64,000 nt of DNA from Kordia antarctica (GCF_009901525.1 NZ_CP019288.1:3811501-3875500); one strand, 5' to 3'. Counted from the first letter of the stretch, positions 1 to 9,232 are shown. The notes: generated by a model not told the origin, from the sequence alone. Numbers and translations are program-made.

Positions 1-3000
1 TTCATCTTACAAATAGATGGATTTTGCTGTACAAACTGCAATACCTTTGTAAAATTAGGACTTTGGTAGAAACCTGACTGTTGATCTGAAATAAAATAGC
101 CAATCAACTTGCCTTTTTTCATAATAATTTTCTCCAAGCCAAACTTCGTTGCAATCCATTTAATGCGAACCGAATCCAACAATGCCGCGGCACGTTCTGG
201 CAACGGACCAAACCTGTCAACGAGTTCATTTTCAAATTTCTGTAATTCATCTTCGGAAGTAAGTGTACTCAATTTACTGTACAATGCCAAACGTTCAGAA
301 ACCACATTTACATACGCATCAGGAAATAACAACTCAAAATCGGTATCAATTTGTGTTTCTTTCAAATACACTTTCTCTTTCGGACTTTCTTGATCTTCAT
401 ACAAGTCTTTAAACTCGTTTTCTTTGAGTTCTTCAATAGTTTCGTTCAATATTTTTTGATATGTTTCAAATCCAATTTCATTAATAAATCCACTTTGCTC
501 GCCACCTAACAAATCTCCTGCACCACGAATTTCTAAATCTTTCATGGCAATATTAAGTCCGCTTCCTAAGGCAGAAAATTGTTCCAACGCAGTCAATCGT
601 TTGCGCGCATCTTGTGTCATTACAGAATCTGGCGGCGTAATAAAATAACAAAAAGCTTTCTTATTGCTTCGTCCAACGCGACCTCGCATCTGATGTAAAT
701 CGCTCAATCCAAAGTTGTTAGCGTTATTAATAAAAATTGTATTTGCATTTGGCACATCCAAACCACTTTCAACAATTGTGGTAGAAACCAATACGTCAAA
801 CTCACCATTCATAAAAGCAAGCATAAGTTTTTCGAGTTTCTTTCCGTCCATTTGTCCGTGACCAATTCCAATTTTAGCATCTGGCACCAAACGCTGAATC
901 ATGCCTGCAACTTCTTTAATATTTTGAATCCGATTGTGAATAAAAAACACTTGTCCGCCACGTTGAATTTCATAACTCACAGCATCACGAATCGTTTCTT
1001 CTGAAAAGCGAATAATGTGTGTTTCTATTGGATAACGGTTTGGCGGCGGCGTTGTAATTACGGATAAATCTCGCGCAGCCATCAAACTAAATTGTAGTGT
1101 TCTCGGAATTGGAGTTGCAGTCAATGTCAACGTATCTACATTCTCTTTAATGGTTTTTAATTTATCTTTTACAGCAACACCAAATTTTTGTTCTTCATCT
1201 ACAATTAACAAACCAAGATCCTTAAATACCACGGCTTTACTTACCAATTGATGCGTTCCAATTACAATATCAACATTTCCGTTTTTGAGTCCTTCCAATG
1301 CTATTTTTCGTTGTTTGGTAGATCGGAAACGATTCAAATAATCAACTGTAACAGGCATATCTACCAAACGCTCGGTAAATGTTTTAAAATGCTGAAACGC
1401 CAAAATAGTTGTCGGAACTAAAATTGCAACTTGTTTTCCGTTGTCAACTGCTTTAAATGCTGCTCTGATGGCAACTTCCGTTTTACCGAAACCAACATCG
1501 CCACAAACCAATCTGTCCATTGGACGTTCACTTTCCATATCGGCTTTTACATCTTGTGTCGCAGTAGATTGATCGGGCGTATCTTCATAAATAAACGAAG
1601 CTTCTAATTCGTGTTGCAAATAGGTATCTGGATCATATTGAAATCCTTTTTGCGTACGTCGTTTTGCATATAATTCAATCAAATTATAGGCAATATGTTT
1701 TACGCGTGCTTTGGTTTTTTGCTTGAGTTTTTTCCAAGCGCCAGAACCTAATTTATATATTTTTGGAGGTTTTCCGTCTTTTCCGTTGAACTTAGAAATT
1801 TTATGCAACGAGTGAATGCTCAAGTATAAAATATCGCGTTCGCCGTAGATTAATTTGATGGCTTCTTGTTTCTTTCCTTCAACTTCAATCTTTTTTAAAC
1901 CGCCAAATTTTCCTATTCCATGATCAATATGTGTGACATAATCGCCAACTTCCAAATTGGTCAATTCTTTTAGCGTAATTGCTTGTTTTTTTGCGTATCC
2001 ATTTTTCAAATGAAATTTGTGGTAGCGCTCAAAAACTTGATGATCTGTATAACAAATTAGTTTCTGATTGTGATCTGCAAAACCTTGATAAAGTGGAAGT
2101 ACAATGGTTTCATAATGTACTTTTTGTTCTACATCGTCAAAAATATCGTGAAAACGTTTCGCTTGTTGTTCGCTTACGCATGTAATATAATTGGTATATC
2201 CTTTTTCGTGATTTTTGTCTAAATCTTCAATCAATAAATCAAATTGACGATTGAATGAAGGTTGCGGCGTTGTATTAAATTCGATAAAAGTATCCGCTTT
2301 CAACAATGGATTCGCTGTCAATTCTACAATAGTATATTCTAAAAATTGATTTTGTAAAAGTTCTTTTGTGCAGAATAATTCTTCAGGCGTATTGTGTTTA
2401 ATTTCTCCAGATAATTCAGAAAAAACACTTTTCGCTTTGGTAAATAATGTGTCAATTCGTCCAAAAAGTAATTCTGTATTTTTTGCAAACACAACCGTTT
2501 TTCCTGGAATATATTTTAAAAAGCTTTCGCGAGATTCTTGCAGTGCTTTATTTTCTACATTCGGAATAATACTAATTTTGGTTACTTTTTCCGTAGAAAG
2601 TTGCGTTTCCACATCAAACGTCCGCATGCTGTCAACTTCATCGCCAAAAAACTCAATTCTGTACGGTTCATCGTTTGAGAACGAATATACATCTACAATT
2701 CCACCACGAACGGAAAATTCACCAGGTTCTGTGACAAAATCTACGCGATGAAAATTATATGCAAATAAGGTTTCATTTATAAAATCGATAGACAATTTAT
2801 CGTTTAATGAAACTTTGAGTGTATTCTTTTCTAATTCTTTTCGCGTGACAACTTTTTCAAATAATGCTGCTGGATATGTTACAATTAATGATGGTTTTTT
2901 GCGCGAATTAATTCGGTTCAAAACTTCGGCACGCAACAACACATTTGCATTGTCGGTTTTCTCTATTTCATATGGTCTGCGGTAACTTCCAGGATAAAAA

Positions 3001-3245
3001 AGTACATCTTTATCATTCAGCAAATGCTCCAAATCATTCAAGTAATAGGCAGCTTCTTCTTTATCGTTTAAGATAAAAATAAACGGCTTGTCACTTTCCT
3101 TAAAAGCTTCGGAAATTGCGAACGACAAACTGGAACCTGTAAGTCCTTTAAGGTGTATTTTTTCTTGATTTTTGGCAATAGCTTGCCCTAATTTCCTTAG
3201 TTCAGGAGATTGTTTGAAATGTTGCGAGATTTTAGCGATACTCAC
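1..3245 (-). CDS. mfd: Transcription-repair coupling factor Mfd (3' end truncated by window edge)
   Basis: An open frame runs without a stop from a GTG at 3245 to the window edge, about 1081 codons, so only a short C-terminal piece is missing compared with usual Mfd lengths of 1100-1170. Mfd is the ATP-driven DNA translocase that removes stalled RNA polymerase and recruits UvrA to the lesion. Visible in order: a UvrB-like N-terminal part (SVRGGIVDVYS), a CarD-like RNA-polymerase-interaction domain near codon 430 (GDYVTHIDHGIGKF), Walker A CGDVGFGKTEVA near codon 585, the DEEQ box (DEEQKFGV) and motif III (TATPIPRTL). GTG was chosen because no ATG lies nearby and a TAnnTTTG promoter motif sits 18 nt upstream. 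The gene stands alone, divergent from the membrane protein gene at 3332. Confidence 0.96.
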   Translation of the reverse strand, partial: MSIAKISQHFKQSPELRKLGQAIAKNQEKIHLKGLTGSSLSFAISEAFKESDKPFIFILNDKEEAAYYLNDLEHLLNDKDVLFYPGSYRRPYEIEKTDNANVLLRAEVLNRINSRKKPSLIVTYPAALFEKVVTRKELEKNTLKVSLNDKLSIDFINETLFAYNFHRVDFVTEPGEFSVRGGIVDVYSFSNDEPYRIEFFGDEVDSMRTFDVETQLSTEKVTKISIIPNVENKALQESRESFLKYIPGKTVVFAKNTELLFGRIDTLFTKAKSVFSELSGEIKHNTPEELFCTKELLQNQFLEYTIVELTANPLLKADTFIEFNTTPQPSFNRQFDLLIEDLDKNHEKGYTNYITCVSEQQAKRFHDIFDDVEQKVHYETIVLPLYQGFADHNQKLICYTDHQVFERYHKFHLKNGYAKKQAITLKELTNLEVGDYVTHIDHGIGKFGGLKKIEVEGKKQEAIKLIYGERDILYLSIHSLHKISKFNGKDGKPPKIYKLGSGAWKKLKQKTKARVKHIAYNLIELYAKRRTQKGFQYDPDTYLQHELEASFIYEDTPDQSTATQDVKADMESERPMDRLVCGDVGFGKTEVAIRAAFKAVDNGKQVAILVPTTILAFQHFKTFTERLVDMPVTVDYLNRFRSTKQRKIALEGLKNGNVDIVIGTHQLVSKAVVFKDLGLLIVDEEQKFGVAVKDKLKTIKENVDTLTLTATPIPRTLQFSLMAARDLSVITTPPPNRYPIETHIIRFSEETIRDAVSYEIQRGGQVFFIHNRIQNIKEVAGMIQRLVPDAKIGIGHGQMDGKKLEKLMLAFMNGEFDVLVSTTIVESGLDVPNANTIFINNANNFGLSDLHQMRGRVGRSNKKAFCYFITPPDSVMTQDARKRLTALEQFSALGSGLNIAMKDLEIRGAGDLLGGEQSGFINEIGFETYQKILNETIEELKENEFKDLYEDQESPKEKVYLKETQIDTDFELLFPDAYVNVVSERLALYSKLSTLTSEDELQKFENELVDRFGPLPERAAALLDSVRIKWIATKFGLEKIIMKKGKLIGYFISDQQSGFYQSPNFTKVLQFVQQNPSICKM

Positions 3246-3263
3246 GAATGTGAAATTTTTATG

Positions 3264-3271
3264 CAAATATA
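3264..3271 (-). promoter_or_regulatory. -7 promoter motif of mfd
   Basis: The minus strand reads TATATTTG, an exact match to the Bacteroidota -7 consensus TAnnTTTG, 18 nt before the GTG start of mfd. No clear -33 TTTG was seen. Confidence 0.5.
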
Positions 3272-3331
3272 CTATGCAGGTGTTGTAATTTATAACGAAT
3301 TAAAGTAAAAATTTATCATTTCTGAGCAATT

Positions 3332-4117
3332 TTGAAAAGAAATGATGTGAAATGCTTTATTTTAGAAGCGATAAAAAATGGTTTCTATACTTTGAAAAAG
3401 ACATATAAGTTACATTACAAACTTCTAAAAAAAGTATTAAAAGAAAACCTATTTATATTTTTAGGTTTCATTTTTCTTGGTTTTATTTTTGGCTTATTTT
3501 CCGAAACTAAGGATGCGGAATATCGTACTATAATGCTACTTACTTTCGTTGGAGTAATGCTGCTTCTTAATCTTCAAACTATTATTCTTTTGATTGATTA
3601 TTACGTTCGAAACAAAGAAACAATCGTTGAAATTGATACCGCATCTAAATATATAACGATCAGTAAAAAAGGACATTTTAAAAAATATGAATTTTCAGAG
3701 ATTGAAACATCTACGTATCATCTTGGAATTTATTATAAACAAGCAATTGATAATTGGGTAAGAGAATATGCGATTCACTCTGATTTTGGCTATTGGGATT
3801 TAAAATTTAAGAATGGCGATCGGTATTATATTTCAAATTTAATTGTTGACTTTTTACATGAATATGCTTTTATAAAAAAAACCAAGTACCGATTTAGATT
3901 CTTTCCTTATATAAATACGTCTAATTCAAAAAAAGCTGTCAAATTAAAACGTGCGAAAGAAAAAACGAATATTGAGAAGTTTGTTGAGAAGTTTCAATCC
4001 AAAAATGAAAAGCAGTTGCGAGAAATTTTAGACAATAAAACCAAGTATCAAAAAGATGCTGTGAAAGCGGCTGAGATTGTGTTGAAGAGGAAAAATATTG
4101 ATAACAATCAATACTAA
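3332..4117 (+). CDS. Two-helix membrane protein of unknown function
   Basis: 261 residues from a TTG start; GTG at 3347 is an alternative, and no ATG is available early. A basic N-terminal segment is followed by two probable transmembrane helices (about residues 40-56 and 66-90), then a mixed alpha/beta domain (EIDTASKYITISKKG onwards) resembling the bacterial PH-like layout seen in many small flavobacterial membrane proteins. The C-terminus (about 225-255) is a charged helix pair, EKQLREILDNKTKYQKDAVKAA, cut here as EKQLREILDN and KYQKDAVKAAE. This matches a short motif I recall at the ends of several Bacteroidota membrane proteins. I do not recognise a function. It is transcribed away from mfd and not obviously co-transcribed with the next gene. 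Confidence 0.75.
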   Translation: MKRNDVKCFILEAIKNGFYTLKKTYKLHYKLLKKVLKENLFIFLGFIFLGFIFGLFSETKDAEYRTIMLLTFVGVMLLLNLQTIILLIDYYVRNKETIVEIDTASKYITISKKGHFKKYEFSEIETSTYHLGIYYKQAIDNWVREYAIHSDFGYWDLKFKNGDRYYISNLIVDFLHEYAFIKKTKYRFRFFPYINTSNSKKAVKLKRAKEKTNIEKFVEKFQSKNEKQLREILDNKTKYQKDAVKAAEIVLKRKNIDNNQY

Positions 4118-4217
4118 CTTATGCTGGTTACACTAAATAAACTTTCAATAGTTAAAAAATCCAACTTTCATGCTAAAAATAAAAATCGAACAGACAAAAA
4201 ATAGCCAAGAGATTATT

Positions 4218-4225
4218 TATATTTG
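4218..4225 (+). promoter_or_regulatory. -7 promoter motif of the TerB-like gene
   Basis: TATATTTG matches the TAnnTTTG consensus and lies 19 nt upstream of the ATG at 4245. This supports independent transcription of the TerB-like gene. Confidence 0.5.
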
Positions 4226-4244
4226 CAGTACTAAAAAATAAGAA

Positions 4245-4676
4245 ATGTCTATATCAGATTTATATTCAAGTGGATTTCGTGAGCGGAATCAAGATCATTT
4301 TGCAGCCATTGTTCGTGTTGCAATGAGTGACGGCGTTGTTTCAAATGAGGAAAAAGCGTTTTTAGATAGAATGGCTAGAAATTTAGATATCTCTGAAAGC
4401 GATTACAAAGAGATTTTAAAAGATTACAGATCGCATCCTGTAAATCCGCCAACAATGTATAACGAACGTTTGGAACGTTTGTACGATTTGGCGCGTATGG
4501 TATATGTAGATCATCACTTAGGACCAAAGCAAACTGCTATTTTAGAACGTTTGGCAATTGGATTAGGATTTTCTCCAGAAAATGTTCCGTATGTAGTGCA
4601 CAAAGCATTATTATTGGTAAGTAAAGGAGTTGATTCGGATGATTTTAAAGATGAAATTAAAAATATGAATCGCTAA
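4245..4676 (+). CDS. TerB-like (tellurite-resistance B family) cytoplasmic protein
   Basis: 143 residues, all helical and acidic, with no signal peptide. The central motif AAIVRVAMSDGVVSNEEKAF and the later VYVDHHLGPKQTAILERLA match the TerB fold. That is a seven-helix bundle in which acidic residues after the Asp-Gly turn bind a divalent metal. Family members occur both in tellurite-resistance islands and, as here, as stand-alone genes of unsettled role; no terZ/terD genes are nearby. It has its own promoter motif and is followed by a strong hairpin terminator, so it is probably monocistronic. Family assignment is firm, function unknown; tellurite resistance should not be assumed. Confidence 0.85.
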   Translation: MSISDLYSSGFRERNQDHFAAIVRVAMSDGVVSNEEKAFLDRMARNLDISESDYKEILKDYRSHPVNPPTMYNERLERLYDLARMVYVDHHLGPKQTAILERLAIGLGFSPENVPYVVHKALLLVSKGVDSDDFKDEIKNMNR

Positions 4677-4697
4677 TTTTAGAAACGATTTTAATAT

Positions 4698-4726
4698 AAA
4701 AAACCGAGCAATTTGCTCGGTTTTTT
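4698..4726 (+). terminator. Rho-independent terminator after the TerB-like gene
   Basis: Twelve-base-pair stem AAAAAACCGAGC / GCTCGGTTTTTT with loop AATTT, ending in a T run. It is symmetrical in A/T tracts, so it may also work for minus-strand transcripts. Confidence 0.85.
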
Positions 4727-4822
4727 ATGCTTATAATTGAAATTAAAATATCTATTTTCTAATAATTTTAAAAGTGAAATCCGTCAGATTGAGTGAAATT
4801 CTGAAAGAATTTTTTATCGAAA

Positions 4823-6355
4823 TCACTTCAAATACTTATAAATTTTCTTTAATAAGGTTGTTTCATCAAATGGTTTTTCAATGATGTCATTTATTCCCAT
4901 TTTTTTATAACGCTTTTTGTCTTCTTGATATAAATTTGCGGTTAACGCCAAGATTGGAATGGTTTTGCAATTGTCTACAGGAAGTGTACGAATCATCTTT
5001 GTCAATTCGTCTCCATTGGTTCCAGGCATGCGAATGTCCATTAAAATTAAATCGTATTCGTTGTGAATAACGCTTTCAATCACATCTTCGCCATTGCTAA
5101 TAATGTCTAAGAAAAAGAGACCTTCTTGTGCTAAAATTTTCAACACAGCCATTTGTGTCAATTCTGAATCTTCGGCAAGCAAGACGCTGTATTTTTTCTT
5201 GGATAAATTATTTTTGTGTTCTAAATCCGATTTATTTTCTAAAGAAATGTTTTCTTGATTGGTCGGATATTTAAAGTTGATATTTATTTTAAAAGTAGCA
5301 CCTACATTTTTTTTACTTTCTACCGTTATTTTTCCGTCCATCAATTCTACCAATCCTTTTACAATAGTCAAGCCAAGTCCAGTGCCTGCGTATTTTCGAG
5401 AATTGTTCAACTGCGTAAAACTATTGAATATGAGATCCAATTTTTCTGCAGAAATCCCAATTCCGGTATCTTTAACACTAATATTTAGGTTTACTTTTCG
5501 CGCTCTTCGCTGATTTTCTATAATGGAAAATGTAACCTGTCCCGTGGTTGTGAATTTAAGTGCATTTTCAAGTAAGTTTTCAAAAACCTGCTGGATGCGT
5601 GTTTTGTCGCCTTCTAAATATTTTGGAATCTTCTTATCGAAATTTACTTCAAACGCTATATTTTGCTGCTTTGCTTTAACACTATAAGTAAACTCCAACA
5701 TTTCAATTAATTCATGAAAATTGAATACTTCTTCTTCAAAAGAAAGTTTTCCAACTTCCATTTTTGACATTTCTAAAATGTCTCCAATCATATTTTTTAA
5801 ATGATCAGCCGAAGATTTTATAACTTCTACGTAATCTTCTTGTTCCGCAGTCATGTTCGTTTTTTGTAAAACAGAACAAAATGCAGTAACACCAGTTAAC
5901 GGATTGCGTAATTCATGACTAAAATTGGCGATAAATGTATTTTTAAAATCTTCTTTTTCTTGAAGATATTTATTTTGAAGTTCTAAAACTTGCGAATTAA
6001 TCACAGATTCGTTTCTACTTTGCGCTACTTCTTGATAATAGTTGTAATGATCTGAAAAATCATGAATAATAACCAATGTAGGCTGTTTGTTAGCAAATGT
6101 TTTAAACTCGATGTCGCAAATAAGGTCTTTTTTATGTTCATTTTCTAAATGAACACACGTAAATTTGATGTCGTTCTTTTCTTGCACATCAAAATACGAA
6201 GAAAGACCTTCAAAAAATGGACTTATGGAAGAAAGATGTTCTCCTTTTTTTAACGAAAATAAAACATCATCACTTTCTAATACGTTCCCTTTAGAATCAA
6301 TAGTTATAAATTGTGTTCTCGGATGGAAATATGCTCCTCTGTATGTTTCTAGCAT
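4823..6355 (-). CDS. Soluble hybrid histidine kinase with C-terminal receiver domain
   Basis: 510 residues with no signal peptide or membrane helix, so it should act in the cytoplasm. Residues 1-105 look like a degenerate PAS-type sensor, followed by a coiled linker (105-140). The HisKA domain has phospho-acceptor His147 (ANFSHELRNPLTG). The ATPase domain has the N box (ENLLENALKF, Asn264), G1 (DTGIGI) and G2 (GTGLGLT). The receiver domain (388-510) has Asp440 in LILMDIRMPG and Lys494 in EKPF. No DNA-binding output domain is present. It is the last gene of a four-gene operon, starting 5 nt after the small GTPase stop. That suggests the kinase reads out, or is controlled by, the GTPase and its partner proteins. 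Pairing with the GTPase is inferred from position only. Confidence 0.92.
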   Translation of the reverse strand: MLETYRGAYFHPRTQFITIDSKGNVLESDDVLFSLKKGEHLSSISPFFEGLSSYFDVQEKNDIKFTCVHLENEHKKDLICDIEFKTFANKQPTLVIIHDFSDHYNYYQEVAQSRNESVINSQVLELQNKYLQEKEDFKNTFIANFSHELRNPLTGVTAFCSVLQKTNMTAEQEDYVEVIKSSADHLKNMIGDILEMSKMEVGKLSFEEEVFNFHELIEMLEFTYSVKAKQQNIAFEVNFDKKIPKYLEGDKTRIQQVFENLLENALKFTTTGQVTFSIIENQRRARKVNLNISVKDTGIGISAEKLDLIFNSFTQLNNSRKYAGTGLGLTIVKGLVELMDGKITVESKKNVGATFKININFKYPTNQENISLENKSDLEHKNNLSKKKYSVLLAEDSELTQMAVLKILAQEGLFFLDIISNGEDVIESVIHNEYDLILMDIRMPGTNGDELTKMIRTLPVDNCKTIPILALTANLYQEDKKRYKKMGINDIIEKPFDETTLLKKIYKYLK

Positions 6356-6360
6356 AGTAA

Positions 6361-6852
6361 TTATTTCGCAAGTTCTTTAGCCAATGTAGTAAATAAAGTG
6401 TCTACTTTATCACCTGTTTTTGCGCTCGTAAAAAAGTCAGGAGTTGCTCCAAAAACGGCTGCATTTTCTTTCAAATAGCTTTTGGTTACTAAATCTGCTT
6501 TGTTTCCAACGACTTTTAAAGGCGTGTTGGCGTATTGATTTGTTAGGTAGGCAATATCGTCTTTTAAATTTTCATAAGTTGCAGGTCGCGTGATGTCAAA
6601 CACATAAATAAAACCGTGCGTTCCTAGTAAATAAGACGCTCTTGTTTTTTTAATATCATCATATCCTTCCAAATCCCAAATAATTAGAGATATGTTTTCG
6701 TCAGGAGCAATTTCAACTTCTTTTTTTAAAATGTGAACACCAATGGTTACTTTGTAGTCTGAGGTAAACGAATTTTCAACAAACTGTCGAATCAACGAAG
6801 ACTTTCCGACACCAAAATGCCCAAGTAGAATTATTTTTTTAGAGATTTTCAT
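6361..6852 (-). CDS. Rab/Ras-like small GTPase
   Basis: 163 residues comprising little more than a GTPase fold. G1 is GHFGVGKSS, a Thr lies in the switch I stretch (DYKVTIGVH, reminiscent of Rab TIGV), G3 is WDLEGYD, G4 is NKAD and G5 is SAK. The residue after Gly in G3 is Tyr, where Ras/Rab proteins have the catalytic Gln, so intrinsic hydrolysis may be slow or depend on a partner. There is no C-terminal prenylation cysteine. The start overlaps the preceding 277-aa gene by 14 nt and the stop is 5 nt from the kinase gene, which indicates translational coupling. Bacterial relatives include MglA/Rup-type GTPases controlled by roadblock/longin-like proteins. The preceding gene looks like such a partner (inference). 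Confidence 0.9.
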   Translation of the reverse strand: MKISKKIILLGHFGVGKSSLIRQFVENSFTSDYKVTIGVHILKKEVEIAPDENISLIIWDLEGYDDIKKTRASYLLGTHGFIYVFDITRPATYENLKDDIAYLTNQYANTPLKVVGNKADLVTKSYLKENAAVFGATPDFFTSAKTGDKVDTLFTTLAKELAK

Positions 6853-7672
6853 TCGTGCAAAAGTAAAATTCTAATTCGTTAGTAATTTCTTTTTCTTTAA
6901 TTTCACTTAAATCATCAAAAAGATTTAAAAAATTATCAGTAAAATTAAAGATAATATCTTGAATTTTATTTTTAAAGATAAGATTATATTCTCCAGAAAT
7001 GGCAACTGCAACATAAAAAGATACAAAACTCTGAATATGAATATGATATAACTCGTATTCAATCAACTCTAAATTTTGACTTTTCTCATTAAAAGCATCT
7101 TCCACAAAACTTTTAATAGCAGTCAACATTCCCGAAATCATATCTTTATCAATCGTTTCTGTTTTAGTATATTGCCCAATAAGTAATCCTGAATTTTTCT
7201 CAATAATCAACACTTGTTCAACTTGCGAAATAGACGATAATTGACTCAATAATAATTCTTCTTCTTTCACGCCACCAAACCACGATCTGAATTTTCGTTT
7301 CCAACTATTTGCCGAAAAACTGTCTTCCAATTGCTTATTAATGCGTTCCGTAAGTAAGCTAATTTCTTGTGAAATATACTTCTTAATCATTTTCCCCATA
7401 ATTGGGTACAATGCTTCTACAACTTGATCTTGTGAATTTCTAATTTGCTCCGCAAGTGTTTTGGTAATTGTGGGTCCAAGTGTTTTTGGAATTTGCTTGG
7501 TAAACTCTTCTAGCTTCTTATCAATAATAGGATTTATCTTGCTAGAAAGCTTCTGTTGCTCGTTAATAAGTTCTTCGAGCTGTTTAATTTTAGAGTGTAT
7601 TGATTCCGTATACACACGATCATCTGTGAGTAACAAATCTTTTAAAATCGATAATTTATCGTCTTCCGTCAT
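6839..7672 (-). CDS. OmpA-type regulatory protein lacking the OmpA domain, with roadblock/longin-like domain
   Basis: 277 residues, no signal peptide. The architecture matches, from memory, the N-terminal part of proteins often labelled cell envelope biogenesis protein OmpA. It has an opening KDLLL motif (about 10-15), a long helical coiled region, a conserved EALYPIMGKMIKKYI block (87-100), a basic amphipathic stretch (WKRKFRSWFGG, 124-134), then a compact alpha/beta domain from about 145 to 230. That domain contains VEQVLIIEKNSGLLIG and DMISGMLTAIKSFV. Such domains resemble the roadblock/longin fold that regulates small GTPases, and the GTPase gene overlaps this one by 14 nt. The OmpA peptidoglycan-binding domain is absent. 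Family resemblance is good; a GAP, GEF or scaffold role is inference. Confidence 0.8.
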   Translation of the reverse strand: MTEDDKLSILKDLLLTDDRVYTESIHSKIKQLEELINEQQKLSSKINPIIDKKLEEFTKQIPKTLGPTITKTLAEQIRNSQDQVVEALYPIMGKMIKKYISQEISLLTERINKQLEDSFSANSWKRKFRSWFGGVKEEELLLSQLSSISQVEQVLIIEKNSGLLIGQYTKTETIDKDMISGMLTAIKSFVEDAFNEKSQNLELIEYELYHIHIQSFVSFYVAVAISGEYNLIFKNKIQDIIFNFTDNFLNLFDDLSEIKEKEITNELEFYFCTNENL

Positions 7673-7700
7673 AAATACACACTAAGATTTACGTTGGATT

Positions 7701-8072
7701 TTATTCTTTTCCTATTTTCTCGCCAAGGCTTACCAATAATTGTCCTAAGTGTCTTCTGTCTACTTTTTTCTCGTCCATATCGTCCAATTTATTTTCAATA
7801 TTGGATTCCAATTCCGTGATGCGAATATTAAGATCAGTACTTAAATTGTCTATATTTTGAATCAATTCTGAACGAACTTCCTCAATCAATGTTTCTAAAG
7901 CCTTCTTTTTGGCAAGAATATCATTTTTGATACTGTCAAACTCAGAATCATATTGTAGAATATTTTCTCCAAAAATTAAATTCTTGATTGCTTCAATCTT
8001 AGCAGAAGATGGATCTGCAGATTGAGAATTTGTTTGATCTGCATCTGCAGTATTTTTACCTTTTGTAGCCAT
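7701..8072 (-). CDS. Small coiled-coil protein, first gene of the GTPase operon
   Basis: 123 residues. An unstructured, Ala/Ser/Asp-rich N-terminus (1-25) is followed by IEAIKNLIFGENILQYDSEF, the same kind of short opening motif found at the start of the 277-aa protein downstream. A long coiled coil follows (about 50-105). The end, KKVDRRHLGQLLVSLGEKIG, is a short conserved-looking helix. No catalytic residues, signal peptide or membrane segment. It is separated from the 277-aa gene by 28 nt and preceded by a consensus promoter motif, so it probably leads the operon. It is likely a structural or adaptor partner of the GTPase module; the exact role is unknown. Confidence 0.8.
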   Translation of the reverse strand: MATKGKNTADADQTNSQSADPSSAKIEAIKNLIFGENILQYDSEFDSIKNDILAKKKALETLIEEVRSELIQNIDNLSTDLNIRITELESNIENKLDDMDEKKVDRRHLGQLLVSLGEKIGKE

Positions 8073-8105
8073 TTAGAAGTGTTTTATAGTAATTGCGGTT
8101 TCACA

Positions 8106-8113
8106 CAAAAATA
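8106..8113 (-). promoter_or_regulatory. -7 promoter motif of the GTPase operon
   Basis: The minus strand reads TATTTTTG, matching TAnnTTTG, 33 nt upstream of the first start codon at 8072. It is the only such motif found upstream of the four genes. Confidence 0.5.
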
Positions 8114-8141
8114 GTAATTTTTGGGAAAGTTAATCCTTTTC

Positions 8142-9146
8142 CTATGAATTCTTCATAAATTCCTTGGCTTTTTCTACCATTTTACGGCTTCCGCAGAAAA
8201 TAGGAACGCGTTGGTGTAACTCCGTTGGTTTAATGTCCATAATGCGTTGAAATCCGTCTGAGGCTAGTCCGTTGGCTTGTTCTGCCAAATATGCCATTGG
8301 ATTACATTCGTATAATAAACGCAATTTTCCAGTTGGTGCTTTAGACGTTTGCGGATAAATATAAATACCACCTTTAATTAAGTTTCGGTGAAAATCTGAC
8401 ACTAATGAGCCAATATAACGAGAAGTATAGGGTCTGTCATCTTCTTCTTGTTGACAATATTTAATATAATTTTTTACACCTTTCGGGAAATGTGCATAAT
8501 TCCCTTCATTAATAGAATAAATATTTCCAGTCTCAGAAAATTCCATATTTGGATGCGATAAATAAAACGTTCCAATTGCAGGATTCAACGTAAATCCATT
8601 TACACCATGTCCTGTAGAATATACTAACATTGTAGAAGTTCCATAAACTACATAACCAGCGGCAACTTGTTCATTTCCTTTTTGCAGAAAATCGTCAATA
8701 GTTACAGGCGTTCCAACAGGCGTAATTCTTCTATAAATAGAAAAAATAGTTCCAACAGAAACATTCACATCAATATTAGAAGAACCATCTAGCGGATCAA
8801 TTAAAACGATATATTTATTTTGATTTTTCTCGTCCAAACTATTAATTGCGATAAAATCATCATTTTCTTCAGAAGCAATTCCGCAGACAATATTTCTATT
8901 GGTCAGTGTTTGAATAAACTTTTCATTTGCATATACATCTAGCTTTTGCTGATCTTCTCCTTGAATATTAGTTTCGCCAAATGCGCCAATAATATCCACT
9001 AAACCTGCTTTGTTTACTTCGTGATTTACAACTTTTGCTGCCAATCGGATAGAATTGATCAATCTAGAAAGTTCTCCAGAAGAATATTGGAATTCCGCTT
9101 GATTTTCAATAATAAACTCTCCTAATGTTTGATTTTTTTTAGCCAT
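8142..9146 (-). CDS. fbp: Class I fructose-1,6-bisphosphatase
   Basis: Hydrolyses fructose-1,6-bisphosphate to fructose-6-phosphate, the committed step of gluconeogenesis, in the cytosol. The metal-binding motif [12 protein letters not shown] is present. So is the family's C-terminal substrate-binding block with the catalytic Lys ([18 protein letters not shown]). The frame is open up to an ATG at 9194, but the start at 9146 ([11 protein letters not shown]) gives 334 residues, the usual length for this family. The 16 extra residues look like read-through of a leader, so 9146 is preferred. It is transcribed towards the GTPase operon and divergently from the acetyltransferase gene. No frameshift or missing residue was seen. 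Confidence 0.95.
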   Translation of the reverse strand: MAKKNQTLGEFIIENQAEFQYSSGELSRLINSIRLAAKVVNHEVNKAGLVDIIGAFGETNIQGEDQQKLDVYANEKFIQTLTNRNIVCGIASEENDDFIAINSLDEKNQNKYIVLIDPLDGSSNIDVNVSVGTIFSIYRRITPVGTPVTIDDFLQKGNEQVAAGYVVYGTSTMLVYSTGHGVNGFTLNPAIGTFYLSHPNMEFSETGNIYSINEGNYAHFPKGVKNYIKYCQQEEDDRPYTSRYIGSLVSDFHRNLIKGGIYIYPQTSKAPTGKLRLLYECNPMAYLAEQANGLASDGFQRIMDIKPTELHQRVPIFCGSRKMVEKAKEFMKNS

Positions 9147-9232
9147 TTTGTCTACTTTGTTTCTCAGATCACAAATATCGATAATTTTGTACAACTATAA
9201 CGTTTTCGTAAAAATTATAATTTTACACTTGT

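Noticed and set aside
109-2751. Plus-strand frames inside mfd
   Set aside because: The mfd frame on the minus strand carries clear helicase motifs; these are antisense shadows.
4120-4203. 27-codon frame between the membrane protein gene and the TerB-like gene
   Set aside because: No conserved feature, no promoter of its own, and it runs into the TerB-like promoter region.
4245-4676. Tellurite-resistance island
   Set aside because: Only a lone TerB-like gene; no terC, terD, terZ or related genes nearby.
9147-9194. Upstream ATG start for fbp at 9194
   Set aside because: It adds 16 residues without family similarity; the start at 9146 gives the normal length and N-terminus.
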